From DASPKX01 sp035627835 (lineage in GTDB: Bacteria; Verrucomicrobiota; Verrucomicrobiia; Limisphaerales; SXQI01): a stretch of DNA of 29,972 bases. Under the pieces are notes generated by a model. That model had not been told where the DNA came from and did not search any database. It saw only the letters and a program-made list of their open reading frames with translations. The stretch is taken from NCBI GenBank assembly GCA_035627835.1, contig DASPKX010000116.1, forward strand, positions 1 through 29,972, written 5' to 3'. Positions within the stretch are counted from its first letter, which is position 1. Each line of letters begins with the position of its first letter. The position numbers and the translations under genes were made by a program. Positions 1-6,809 of the stretch are shown one piece after another.

Positions 1-829
1 GAGTTTCCGATTCCATTCGGTCCCGGGAATGTTGCGCAGCGCCGATCAAGTCTATCTGGTATTGCTCGACCACCCATCCCGCCACAAACGAAGGCGCGTA
101 CGGCACCAGTTCCTTTGTCGGGAACGGCTCAATTCGCCTGAGCAAATCGGCATGCATTCCGCGCGAAGCGCATACTAGCTCATCATCGAAGAAGTGCTCG
201 AGGCTGCCGGATGAATGCTCCCATCGCGTGTGCTGCACACGCCGGGTCTGGGTGTTTCCCTGCGCGTCCCGGTAACTTTCCGTGGTGTAATAGTGATAAC
301 CCGACTCCGCAGTCCAATCCGCATGCACCAGCGCGTCAAACGTCCAATACGGCAAGTAAACGCCGTGCAGTGTGTCCGTCAGAGCGGCGCGCTTCAACTT
401 GTTTGGGGCGAACCAGCGTGTGCCATACCATTGGCGAAGTGCATCGCGCACCCGTCCTTGGTCGATCTTGAACGGCAGCAAGCTCTCCGGGCTGATCGGC
501 GGCTTCACCTGCTCATACGGCACAATCTGCGCCGACCCGCAGAACTCACAACGGGATGCCACCTTCTCCGGGTCGAACACTGAAATCGCCTGGCAACTCT
601 GGCAACGCACGGATGCCTTCGCTGCCTTCCACCCGCGCTTATCCCCAGGGAGATTGCGCAAAGCAGCGGCGAGGTCATGCTCTTGCACTCCTCCTTCAGC
701 GCTGGGCGGCGCATCCATAGGGGACGTGGTTCCGCAATACGCACAAACAAGCGCCTGCTTGGACGGATTCCAGTGCGCCTCAGCCCCGCAGGCAGGGCAG
801 GCGAATTTCTCCCGCGCGACTGCTTCCAT
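1..829 (-). CDS. Double zinc-ribbon protein, partial at the left edge
   Basis: The reading frame is open from an ATG at 829 to the left edge, giving 276 codons with no stop, so the C-terminus is missing. Two four-cysteine zinc ribbons are visible: Cys11/14/29/32 and Cys76/79/94/97, both in CxxC...CxxC form. A mixed region rich in aromatic residues follows, including a 'LPYWTFDALVHADW' stretch. The ATG overlaps the stop of the SPFH gene by one base (TAATG), so the two are very probably translationally coupled. Proteins with TFIIB-like zinc ribbons encoded next to SPFH proteins are known from the Bacillus ydjFGHI-type stress operon, and a related membrane-stress role is possible. No transmembrane segment appears in the visible part, but one could lie beyond the edge. 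Identification as a zinc-ribbon protein is firm; function is unknown. Confidence 0.8.
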   Translation of the reverse strand, partial: MEAVAREKFACPACGAEAHWNPSKQALVCAYCGTTSPMDAPPSAEGGVQEHDLAAALRNLPGDKRGWKAAKASVRCQSCQAISVFDPEKVASRCEFCGSAQIVPYEQVKPPISPESLLPFKIDQGRVRDALRQWYGTRWFAPNKLKRAALTDTLHGVYLPYWTFDALVHADWTAESGYHYYTTESYRDAQGNTQTRRVQHTRWEHSSGSLEHFFDDELVCASRGMHADLLRRIEPFPTKELVPYAPSFVAGWVVEQYQIDLIGAAQHSRDRMESET

Positions 830-1914
830 TACGATCTGAGAAATTCGTCAAGAGCCGCGCGGCTTACCCGGTACGTGCTTCCAATCCGCTTCGCCTTAAG
901 ATCCCCGGCTTCAATCGTCGCAATAATGTCACCTTCGGAAACCTTTAGGATCTGCGCAACTTCACCGGGGCTGAGCAACTCCGGCAAGCCGCCGCTTGTG
1001 TTGCTTCCTTGCGCGATGATCGGGGGAGCTGCCATTGCCGCTGGCGCTGCGGCACCAGCCGGTTGCTGCTGCTGTTGTTGTTGGACGAGTTGCTGGGCCA
1101 TAGCCATACCAAGAGCCAGTTCGGAAGCCATCCCGGTATTGCCTGTCCCTTGCGTCAGCGACTCAGCCATCTGGAAGCGCACATAGTCATTGAGGTTCCC
1201 AATGGCGGACATGCTCGAACGCTTGTCGATCGCCTGCTCAACCTCGGGCGGCACGGAAACGTTCTCCACCACGAAAGTCGTGATCTCCAGGCCGTACTTC
1301 GCCGTGGTGATCACATTGATGATCGGCAGCAACGACTGCCCCAGCTCGGAATGCCGTGTTGCCACATCGAAGATTGGAATCTTCGCCTGGGCCAAGGCTT
1401 CGCTAAACACGCTTACCACGCGGGAGCGCATCGTCTCGTTAAATTCATCCAGCCGAAAATGATGGTCCGTCCCGGCGACTTCCTTCAGGAACATCCGCGG
1501 ATCTGAAATGCGGAAATCAAAGGTTCCATACGCGCGGGCCCGCACAATCCCAAGGTCGGCGTCCCGCAACATGATCGGATTCTGCGTGCCCCATTTGTTC
1601 CCGGTGAACAACCGCGTGACGACGTAATAAACATCCGCTTTGAACGGCGACTCGAATCCATACTTCCACGACGCAAGCTTCGTGAGGATGGGAATGTTGT
1701 CAGTCGTGAGTGTGTGCTTGCCAGGGCCAAAGGTATCGCCGAACGAGCCGAGATAAACAAATTGCGCCACCTGGCTCTCGCGCACGATCAACTGCGCTCC
1801 GCGTTTGATCGCTTTGTCTTCATCAGGAAACCGCCACGCCAGCGTGTCCCTCGAATCATCCGTCCACTCGATGACCTCAATGACCTGCGACTTAAGAAAA
1901 TCGAGAACCCCCAT
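829..1914 (-). CDS. SPFH-domain protein (YdjI-like) with poly-Gln linker and C-terminal excisionase-type helix-turn-helix
   Basis: The 361-residue protein begins MGVLDFLKSQVIEVIEW, typical of the YdjI-like ('virion core protein') branch of the SPFH/Band-7 family, whose members act as membrane-associated scaffolds. The SPFH region covers about residues 1-230. It is followed by a Met/Ala/Gln-rich linker with seven consecutive Gln and an Ala/Pro-rich stretch. The last ~50 residues ('SPGEVAQILKVSEGDII...RIGSTYRVSRAALDEFL') look like an HTH_17/excisionase-family DNA-binding domain. The start at 1914 is preferred because an upstream in-frame start at 2007 would overlap trmL and adds residues unlike the family. 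The gene lies 52 bp downstream of trmL and overlaps the zinc-ribbon gene by one base. In several relatives the C-terminus is a zinc ribbon; here the ribbons are on the neighbouring protein and an HTH takes their place. Confidence 0.85.
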   Translation of the reverse strand: MGVLDFLKSQVIEVIEWTDDSRDTLAWRFPDEDKAIKRGAQLIVRESQVAQFVYLGSFGDTFGPGKHTLTTDNIPILTKLASWKYGFESPFKADVYYVVTRLFTGNKWGTQNPIMLRDADLGIVRARAYGTFDFRISDPRMFLKEVAGTDHHFRLDEFNETMRSRVVSVFSEALAQAKIPIFDVATRHSELGQSLLPIINVITTAKYGLEITTFVVENVSVPPEVEQAIDKRSSMSAIGNLNDYVRFQMAESLTQGTGNTGMASELALGMAMAQQLVQQQQQQQPAGAAAPAAMAAPPIIAQGSNTSGGLPELLSPGEVAQILKVSEGDIIATIEAGDLKAKRIGSTYRVSRAALDEFLRS

Positions 1915-1966
1915 AAGTAAATGCACAGTATCACCACTGTGCCCCAAAGAAAATGCAAACCGCCGC

Positions 1967-2431
1967 CTATATCTCGCCGGCAAAACTGTTCTGCCGCAGC
2001 GCCTCAAATAACACCAGGGCGACGCAATTGCTCAGATTGAGCGACCGCGCAGCGGGATTGAACATCGGTATCCGCAGCCAGTGTTGCTGATGCTCGTCCA
2101 GCAACGCCTTCGGAAGTCCCGCTGTTTCCCGCCCGAATACGAGATAGTCATTCAGCCCGAACTGCGCGTCCGAATAGCGGGTCGGCCCGTTGGATTCCAC
2201 GAGCCATAGTTTCGACGTGGGTGGCACCGCCTCCAGGAAAGCGGGCCAGTTCTTCCAACGCCGCCAATCAACATGCTGCCAATAATCCATCCCGGCGCGC
2301 TTGAGTTGCTTGTCGTCCAACGTGAACCCGAACGGCTCGATCAGGTGCAGCGTCGATTGTGTTGCGGCGCATAAGCGGGCCACATTGCCGGTGTTCGGCG
2401 GAATTTCCGGCTCTACCAGAACGACGTGCAT
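1967..2431 (-). CDS. trmL: tRNA (cytidine/uridine-2'-O)-methyltransferase TrmL (SPOUT family)
   Basis: TrmL 2'-O-methylates the wobble nucleotide 34 of tRNA-Leu species using AdoMet. The 154-residue product starts MHVVLVEPEIPPNTGNVARLC, the classic first SPOUT motif. It also has the 'LVFGRETAGLP' motif and the C-terminal 'IPMF-x-x-AARSLNLSNCVAL' knot motif, so all three AdoMet-binding loops are present. Length matches E. coli TrmL (about 157 residues). The start at 2431 is chosen over 2494 because it begins directly at the conserved fold and overlaps the truA stop (TAATG), implying coupling. It stands third in the run ruvX-truA-trmL, a set of small nucleic-acid-processing genes. TrmL and other small SPOUT enzymes can be confused, but the short single-domain form favours TrmL. 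Confidence 0.92.
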   Translation of the reverse strand: MHVVLVEPEIPPNTGNVARLCAATQSTLHLIEPFGFTLDDKQLKRAGMDYWQHVDWRRWKNWPAFLEAVPPTSKLWLVESNGPTRYSDAQFGLNDYLVFGRETAGLPKALLDEHQQHWLRIPMFNPAARSLNLSNCVALVLFEALRQNSFAGEI

Positions 2432-3258
2432 TACTCCTCGTCCTCCTCGGCGCCGGGCTTCGGCTTCGCTCCGGGGGTGTAAAACACTTTCCACAACACC
2501 AACCCGTGAGCCGGAGCCGTCATTCCAGCAACCCTCCGGTCTCGCTTCTCCAAAATCCGCGGAATCTCATCCGCGTTAAACTTGCCGAGACCCACCTGGA
2601 CCAGCGTGCCCGCAAACCCACGGCACATTTTGTAGAGGAAGCCGTTCGCCTCGAAGGTGAAGGTGATTAACGAACCGGATTTTCCGACATCGCATCGGCG
2701 AACAGTTCGCACGGTGGTCAAGGGAGGATGCCCTCGATTCGCCGCGAATGAGCCAAAGTCATGCTTTCCCACGAGGTGCGCAGCCGCGCGTTTCATCGCG
2801 GCGAGGTCCAGCGCTTTAGGCACATGCCACGCTTGCGAGCGGAGCAGGGGATTCATCGCGGAATGGTTCCAAACGAAGTATCGGTATTGTTTCCCAGCGG
2901 AATTGAAGCGCGCGTGAAAGTTCCGCCGCGCCCGCGCCACCGACGCAATGCGAACATCCTCCGGCAAATGCGCGTTCAACGCGAGCAACAGCTTGCTCGG
3001 CTCCATGCGATCCTCAGTCGCGAGAACATCAAAGTGCGCGGCCATCCCAAGCGCATGCACACCAGTGTCTGTGCGGCTGGAACTGTGCAGCTGCGGGTTT
3101 GAAGGGAACAATGCAGCAAGAGCTTTCTCCACCAATTCCTGGACGCCCACTCCAGACTTTTGCACCTGCCAGCCTTTGTAGTTCGTGCCGTCATACGCCA
3201 CCACCATCTTGTAACGGTTGGCTTCGGGCGCGGCATCATCTCGGCCGGCAGCTTTCAT
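2431..3258 (-). CDS. truA: tRNA pseudouridine(38-40) synthase TruA
   Basis: TruA isomerises uridines 38-40 in the anticodon stem of many tRNAs. The 275-residue protein has the N-terminal 'VAYDGTNYKGWQ' motif, the catalytic 'SRTDTGVHA' loop with nucleophile Asp64, and the C-terminal 'GFLYKMCRGFAGTLVQVG' segment that forms part of the active site. Length is normal for the family. The start ATG overlaps the ruvX stop by four bases (ATGA), and its own stop overlaps the trmL ATG, so the three genes are tightly coupled. The last ~15 residues are a charged Lys/Pro/Glu tail ending in EEDEE that is not part of the fold. Confidence 0.96.
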   Translation of the reverse strand: MKAAGRDDAAPEANRYKMVVAYDGTNYKGWQVQKSGVGVQELVEKALAALFPSNPQLHSSSRTDTGVHALGMAAHFDVLATEDRMEPSKLLLALNAHLPEDVRIASVARARRNFHARFNSAGKQYRYFVWNHSAMNPLLRSQAWHVPKALDLAAMKRAAAHLVGKHDFGSFAANRGHPPLTTVRTVRRCDVGKSGSLITFTFEANGFLYKMCRGFAGTLVQVGLGKFNADEIPRILEKRDRRVAGMTAPAHGLVLWKVFYTPGAKPKPGAEEDEE

Positions 3259-3665
3259 CCCTGGCTGTCCAGAAAACTCTGCAGCAGAATGGCGGCTGCC
3301 ATCTTATCCACCTTCTCTTTGCGATCCCCTCGACGCACATCGGCTTGGATGAGCATTCGGTTCGCCTGCGAAGAAGTGAGCCGCTCATCCCATGTCCGGA
3401 CCGGCACCCCAATGGTTTCCTTGAGCACAGCGACAAACTCCTGCACCTTCAAGGCCGCTGGCCCATAACTCCCATCCATGTTGCGTGGCATGCCGACGAG
3501 GATCATTTCCACGTGCTTTTCGCGAATCAACTCCTTCAGGCGCGTAAGGAAATCGGCGAAGGGCTCCGCGGGAATGAACTCCAGGGGTGTGGCCACCATT
3601 CCGAGTTCATCGCTAACAGCAATGCCCATCCGCTTGGTTCCATGATCGATTGCCAAAACGCGCAT
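3255..3665 (-). CDS. ruvX: Putative pre-16S rRNA nuclease / Holliday junction resolvase-like RuvX (YqgF)
   Basis: The 136-residue RNase H-fold protein matches YqgF/RuvX, implicated in 5' maturation of 16S rRNA and originally named for its resemblance to Holliday junction resolvases. Visible motifs are the N-terminal 'LAIDHGTKRMGIAVSD' with catalytic Asp7, the central 'ILVGMPRNMDGSYG' motif, 'TWDERLTSSQA' with the conserved Asp-Glu, and a C-terminal 'DKMAAAILLQSFLD' motif carrying the last acidic residue. Length is typical. It is the first gene of the minus-strand cluster and is divergent from the FkbM-type gene, with about 106 bp between the two starts, where its promoter should lie. It overlaps truA by four bases. 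Confidence 0.94.
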   Translation of the reverse strand: MRVLAIDHGTKRMGIAVSDELGMVATPLEFIPAEPFADFLTRLKELIREKHVEMILVGMPRNMDGSYGPAALKVQEFVAVLKETIGVPVRTWDERLTSSQANRMLIQADVRRGDRKEKVDKMAAAILLQSFLDSQG

Positions 3666-3771
3666 TGCTGCAAAGGTAAAACCGCCACCACTACTGCTGC
3701 AAGCAAACCTGTGCGCCCTACGGGTCTCTCTTTTCTTTGAATCTCAATCCGCTGCGCGGTATTCTCCGCGC

Positions 3772-4536
3772 GTGCTCTCGTCGCTACTGCGTCATGCGCC
3801 TGAATCGCTCAAAGATCCTTTGAGGCGGCAGGTCTGGCAACGTCTTGGGCTCGATTGGACCCTTCGCAGCGGCTTGACTGTGCAGGTGCGCAGCCATGCC
3901 GATTGGTTCATCTACAACGAAATCTTCGTCAACGGCGAATACGACGTTCCTCTGCAAAAGCTGCTGGACGCTCCTCGGCCTGGCGAACCTCTCACCATCT
4001 GCGATCTGGGGGCGAACGTTGGCTACTTCACTCTGCGGGCCTACGATCTGCTGATTCAACGCGGCGTCCCCCCCTCACTCCTCTCGGCCCACGTCGTCGA
4101 GGGCGCCCCACAGCTCTTTGCTGAGCTTAAGCAGCGTTTGCAAACGCAGCCTGCACAACTCTCAATCAAACCGCACCATGGCCTCGTCGGTAAAAAGCAC
4201 GGCCACGCGAACATCACCGAAACTCACCGCCACTTCGCCAACACTGTTCAGGAAAGCGCTGATGGGGGCTCCGTTGTGCCCTACCTCGATCTTTCAACCA
4301 TTATGAGAAGCGATGCCCGCATCGATCTCTTGAAATGCGACATCGAAGGCTCCGAGCAGGAATTCATCGCCAATTACCCAGACATTCTCGCGCGCACAGA
4401 CAGAGCCGTGTTCGAATTCCACACGGCCCTCTGCGACATCCCCAAATGCATTGCGATGCTTGCCCAAGTCGGCTTGGTCCACCAAACACCCATCCGCGCC
4501 GAAGGCAACTTCCCCTTCATCTACTTCGAGCGTTGA
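3772..4536 (+). CDS. FkbM family methyltransferase
   Basis: This 254-residue AdoMet-dependent methyltransferase belongs to the FkbM family, which O-methylates sugars, polyketides or other small molecules. Motif I ('ICDLGANVGYFTLRA', about residues 77-90) is the AdoMet-binding loop, and 'DLLKCDIEGSEQEFI' (about 186-200) is the diagnostic FkbM motif. The start used is a GTG at 3772; there is no in-frame ATG near the N-terminus and the frame is closed upstream. The gene diverges from ruvX. No glycan or natural-product biosynthesis genes surround it, so the substrate cannot be inferred. Confidence 0.85.
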   Translation: MLSSLLRHAPESLKDPLRRQVWQRLGLDWTLRSGLTVQVRSHADWFIYNEIFVNGEYDVPLQKLLDAPRPGEPLTICDLGANVGYFTLRAYDLLIQRGVPPSLLSAHVVEGAPQLFAELKQRLQTQPAQLSIKPHHGLVGKKHGHANITETHRHFANTVQESADGGSVVPYLDLSTIMRSDARIDLLKCDIEGSEQEFIANYPDILARTDRAVFEFHTALCDIPKCIAMLAQVGLVHQTPIRAEGNFPFIYFER

Positions 4537-4728
4537 GGCCCGATCAGTGTGGCGTCTTTGCGAGAGGCATTGAACCTAATCGTGACTGACGAACCCTCCA
4601 CCCGGTTGGCTGATTTCGCCACATCGTGTGACTACCTTGCTCATACGCGTCATATTTTCCCGGACGAACCCCACACGATTTCGCCTCATTCAGTGCGCTG
4701 CCGAACGTCCATACATTCCAGCACGAAG

Positions 4729-5286
4729 ATGAATTCGATTAACAAAAACCAACCTGAGGACAACCGGGAAGATTTGCAGGGAGCGGCTGCCATAAAACAG
4801 ATCAAGGCTATCATCGATAAAGCCAAGACCTGCTTTTTCTGCACCACCGTCGGTGGCAAGGCGCTCGCAGGGATTCGACCTATGAACATCCGCGACGTTG
4901 ATGATCAGGGGAATCTTTGGTTTCTAATGGCCAATGATAGCCACGCCTACCAGGAGGTCTCAGCAACCCCGCAGGTAACGCTTCTTGCCCAGGGATCACC
5001 TCATTCCGATTTCCTGCACATCACAGGCGAAGCTCTTGTTTTAAGGGATCCTGCCAAAATTGACGAACTCTGGGAGCCCACCCTTAAAACCTGGTTTACT
5101 GAAGGAAAAGACGACCGTCGCATTGCAGTGGTCAAAGTCACGCCGACCGGCGGGTATTATTGGGACACCAAGCACGGCAATCTCGTCGCGGGAGTAAAGA
5201 TCCTCGTTGGAGCGCTTACGGGTAAAACCCTCGATGATTCCATCGAAGGAACCATTCAATTGGGGCAAAGGAAAACCGCCCGATAG
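4729..5286 (+). CDS. Pyridoxamine 5'-phosphate oxidase-fold protein (general stress protein 26-like)
   Basis: The 185-residue product has a split-barrel flavin-binding fold like general stress protein 26. Matching features are an N-terminal helix ('AIKQIKAIIDKAKTCFFCTT'), 'IRPMNIRDVDDQGNLWFLMAND', 'VTLLAQGSPHSDFLHITGEA' and the 'GYYWDTKHGNLVAG' region near the end. Members bind FMN/FAD or F420, but the reaction of this subfamily is generally unknown. The ATG at 4729 is chosen although the frame extends to 4549: the preceding 60 residues have no family resemblance and the domain begins soon after Met at 4729. It is convergent with ohr, with 21 bp between them, and both may belong to stress responses. 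Confidence 0.82.
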   Translation: MNSINKNQPEDNREDLQGAAAIKQIKAIIDKAKTCFFCTTVGGKALAGIRPMNIRDVDDQGNLWFLMANDSHAYQEVSATPQVTLLAQGSPHSDFLHITGEALVLRDPAKIDELWEPTLKTWFTEGKDDRRIAVVKVTPTGGYYWDTKHGNLVAGVKILVGALTGKTLDDSIEGTIQLGQRKTAR

Positions 5287-5307
5287 CCTCGGAGCACACG
5301 GGCTCAA

Positions 5308-5718
5308 CTACACTACCCGCAGCTCAACCTTGCTCTCACCGCGCGCAAGTTTGGAGTAAGGGCAGGTCTTATGGGCCGTCGCCAGAATTTGCTCCGCGAG
5401 GCCTCTCTCGATTCCGGGCATTTCAGCTAAGATTTCCACGCTCAGGAAGTACCCGTCATTATCATCTTCATTCAGCGACGCGCGCACGGTAAGCGTCGAG
5501 TCATTCAACTTCGCGCCATGTTTCTTTGCCGCATTTTGCAATGCGCCATGGAAGCATGCCGAGTAGGCTGCCGCAAAGAACGTCTCCGGGTTTGGTCCCG
5601 GGGGGCTCTGCTTGTCGAGCGGATTACCCAATTGCGTATTAATCGCCCCATCTTTCGCCCTCACCGAGCCACTGCGACCACCCTTCGATGCCACCTCTGA
5701 AGTAAACAACTTTTTCAT
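5308..5718 (-). CDS. ohr: Organic hydroperoxide resistance protein Ohr (OsmC/Ohr family)
   Basis: Ohr reduces organic and fatty-acid hydroperoxides through a dithiol mechanism, usually recharged by lipoylated proteins. The 136-residue product carries both redox cysteines in family context: Cys55 in 'NPETFFAAAYSACFHGAL' and Cys119 in 'HKTCPYSKLARG'. Arg20 and Glu45, which tune the peroxidatic Cys, also appear conserved. Length and motif order fit Ohr better than OsmC. The start at 5718 is preferred over 5793 because it lies at the canonical N-terminus (MKKLFTSEVAS) behind a purine-rich stretch. No OhrR-type MarR regulator is adjacent in this window, so regulation cannot be read from context. 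Confidence 0.93.
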   Translation of the reverse strand: MKKLFTSEVASKGGRSGSVRAKDGAINTQLGNPLDKQSPPGPNPETFFAAAYSACFHGALQNAAKKHGAKLNDSTLTVRASLNEDDNDGYFLSVEILAEMPGIERGLAEQILATAHKTCPYSKLARGESKVELRVV

Positions 5719-5941
5719 ATCCCCAATTTCCTGTTTATATCTTTCGTCACCAAACCAAGCCCCGCAACCCGCACGCTTGCTTTTTCTTACCAAGTTCGCG
5801 TTCCTCGACCTGCGTAACTCTGCGAGTCACCGGACATCCTCCTGCTCCTCCCCCTACTAGTAGATCAGTGTCGGGGACAAACACCTCCACCAACCAAATC
5901 CAGGATCTCCTTAACAGCCCCTGCTATTACTACCTTCCCGC

Positions 5942-5968
5942 GCCGCAGTTGTTCAACAGCCGCAGTTG
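5942..5968 (+). repeat. Pair of 10-bp direct repeats upstream of the antitoxin
   Basis: GCCGCAGTTG occurs twice, at 5942-5951 and 5959-5968, with a 17-bp period, just upstream of the antitoxin operator palindrome. It could be part of a regulator site or chance; nothing else supports a function. Confidence 0.35.
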
Positions 5969-5982
5969 ACCAGGCGAATACC

Positions 5983-6001
5983 GTGAAACATAATGTTTCA
6001 C
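5983..6001. promoter_or_regulatory. Perfect 19-bp palindrome at the antitoxin start (probable autoregulatory operator)
   Basis: GTGAAACAT-A-ATGTTTCAC is a perfect inverted repeat with 9-bp arms and a single central base. It ends immediately before the ATG at 6002 and contains the alternative ATG at 5993. Phd/YefM-type antitoxins bind palindromes of this kind at their own promoter and repress the operon, usually with the toxin as co-repressor. The palindrome is seen directly; binding is inferred from family behaviour and position. Confidence 0.7.
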
Positions 6002-6253
6002 ATGAAGAGCGCCTCCGTGCGAGATTTACGGCAGGATTTTCCACGTGTCCTGGCGTGGATCGAAGCTGGCGAAGAGGTTTCCATCACCAAACGTCGCGAG
6101 GAGATTGCGCGCCTGGTGCCTAGCCCAAGGAAAGCGGCTAAACGAACCCCAGTGCCCGACATTGCCGCTCGATTAAAAAAGGTCTTTGGAACAAAGATGA
6201 TTTCAGAAGAGGCGATGGAGAGCATTCTGGGTAACAGCAAAGGCCCGTTCTGA
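6002..6253 (+). CDS. Antitoxin of the Phd/YefM family
   Basis: The 83-residue product begins MKSASVRDLRQDFPRVLAWI and continues 'EAGEEVSITKRREEIARLVP', the standard Phd/YefM N-terminal DNA-binding and dimerisation fold. The rest ('ARLKKVFGTKMISEEAMESIL') would be the flexible part that wraps the toxin. It should repress its own promoter and neutralise the PIN-domain toxin encoded directly downstream. Start choice is between 5993 (adds Met-Phe-His) and 6002; 6002 fits the family and leaves the palindrome outside the gene. No Shine-Dalgarno is seen, so expression may be leaderless or weakly initiated. Its TGA overlaps the first codon of the toxin frame. Confidence 0.85.
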   Translation: MKSASVRDLRQDFPRVLAWIEAGEEVSITKRREEIARLVPSPRKAAKRTPVPDIAARLKKVFGTKMISEEAMESILGNSKGPF

Positions 6254-6677
6254 CTGCCTACGCCGACTCCAGTTTCATTGTCGCGCTTTACTTGCTTCTG
6301 CCGGAGCCATCCGCTTCATGCAGGAATATGGTAAGCCTTTGCCATTTACGCCTTGGCACCGGCTAGAGGTCAGAAATGCAATACGCTTGGCTGTCTGGCA
6401 ACGCGAGATCCAGTCATTTCAAGCCAAAGCCCAACTCCGCCAAATCGACACTGATCTGCGTGAAGAAACCCTTTTGGTTCACGCCAATATTGATTGGATA
6501 GACGTCCTCCGGGCAGCGGAGAAACTCTCTGCTGTGCATGCCACGAATCTAGGCTGTCGCAGCTATGACATCTTTCACGTCGCAGCCGCTCTCTGGATGC
6601 GCGCCAAAAACTTCGCCACTTTGGATGCGAGGCAAAGAACCATGGCCAACGCAGTTGGTCTCACCGTCTTACCATAA
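6250..6677 (+). pseudogene. VapC-type PIN-domain toxin, disrupted by a frameshift and lacking ATG
   Basis: PIN toxins are Mg-dependent ribonucleases using three or four acidic residues. Here the N-terminal PIN motif ('LTAYADSSFIVALYLL', first catalytic Asp) is read from a CTG at 6250 overlapping the antitoxin stop. The rest ('FMQEYGKPLPFTPWHRLEVRNAIRLA', '...SYDIFHVAAALWMRA', 'FATLDARQ', with the other acidic residues) lies in a different frame, open as 119 codons from 6318. Moving between frames around 6292-6310 needs one missing base or two extra bases. The usual ATGA overlap is CTGA here. Either the gene is inactivated, or a sequencing or assembly error occurred. The 6318 ATG alone would give a protein without the first catalytic Asp. 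Confidence 0.75.
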
Positions 6678-6683
6678 AACGTA

Positions 6684-6709
6684 TCAACGCATCCTGATGC
6701 GTTGATTTT
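6684..6709 (+). terminator. Rho-independent terminator after the toxin-antitoxin locus
   Basis: A 9-bp perfect stem (6684-6692 with 6697-6705) closes a four-base CCTG loop and is followed by TTTT at 6706-6709. It starts seven bases after the toxin stop codon, so it probably ends the toxin-antitoxin transcript and insulates metH. Confidence 0.75.
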
Positions 6710-6752
6710 AGTTCTTGATATTCGATGCGGGTTCTTCTATTCTCCGCTTCAT

Positions 6753-6794
6753 GCTGCCGGGGCAGCACTTGCGGTTTGAGCGGTCTTTTGCCCC
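6753..6794 (+). promoter_or_regulatory. Possible leader structure with two mutually exclusive hairpins before metH
   Basis: GCTGCC and GGCAGC (6753-6758 / 6761-6766) can pair with each other. The embedded GGGGCA (6759-6764) can pair instead with TGCCCC at 6789-6794, 16 bases before the metH ATG. Overlapping pairings of this sort can act as a switch, but the stems are short and I recognise no known riboswitch core. Low confidence. Confidence 0.25.
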
Positions 6795-6809
6795 AGCAAG
6801 CCTTTATTG

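Noticed and set aside
1050..1090. Trinucleotide repeat (CTG/TTG) as a contingency locus
   Set aside because: It encodes seven Gln in frame in the SPFH linker. Triplet changes would not shift the frame, so it is a poly-Gln stretch rather than a phase-variable switch.
1915..2007. Upstream start of the SPFH gene at 2007
   Set aside because: It would overlap trmL by about 40 bp and adds residues unlike the SPFH family; the ATG at 1914 begins at the conserved N-terminus.
3099..3740. Plus-strand 213-codon frame over ruvX and truA
   Set aside because: It is antisense to two clear tRNA/rRNA processing genes and has no recognisable motif.
5719..5982. Possible small gene or ncRNA between ohr and the antitoxin
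   Set aside because: No open frame with a plausible start and no tRNA or known RNA pattern; only short direct repeats are seen.
6318..6677. Intact 119-residue toxin starting at the ATG at 6318
   Set aside because: The conserved N-terminal PIN motif with the first catalytic Asp lies just upstream in another frame, so the ATG is more likely an internal Met codon of a disrupted gene.
6678..6809. Known SAM, SAH or cobalamin riboswitch before metH
   Set aside because: The leader is too short for a cobalamin riboswitch and no SAM or SAH core is recognisable; only a weak alternative-hairpin arrangement remains.
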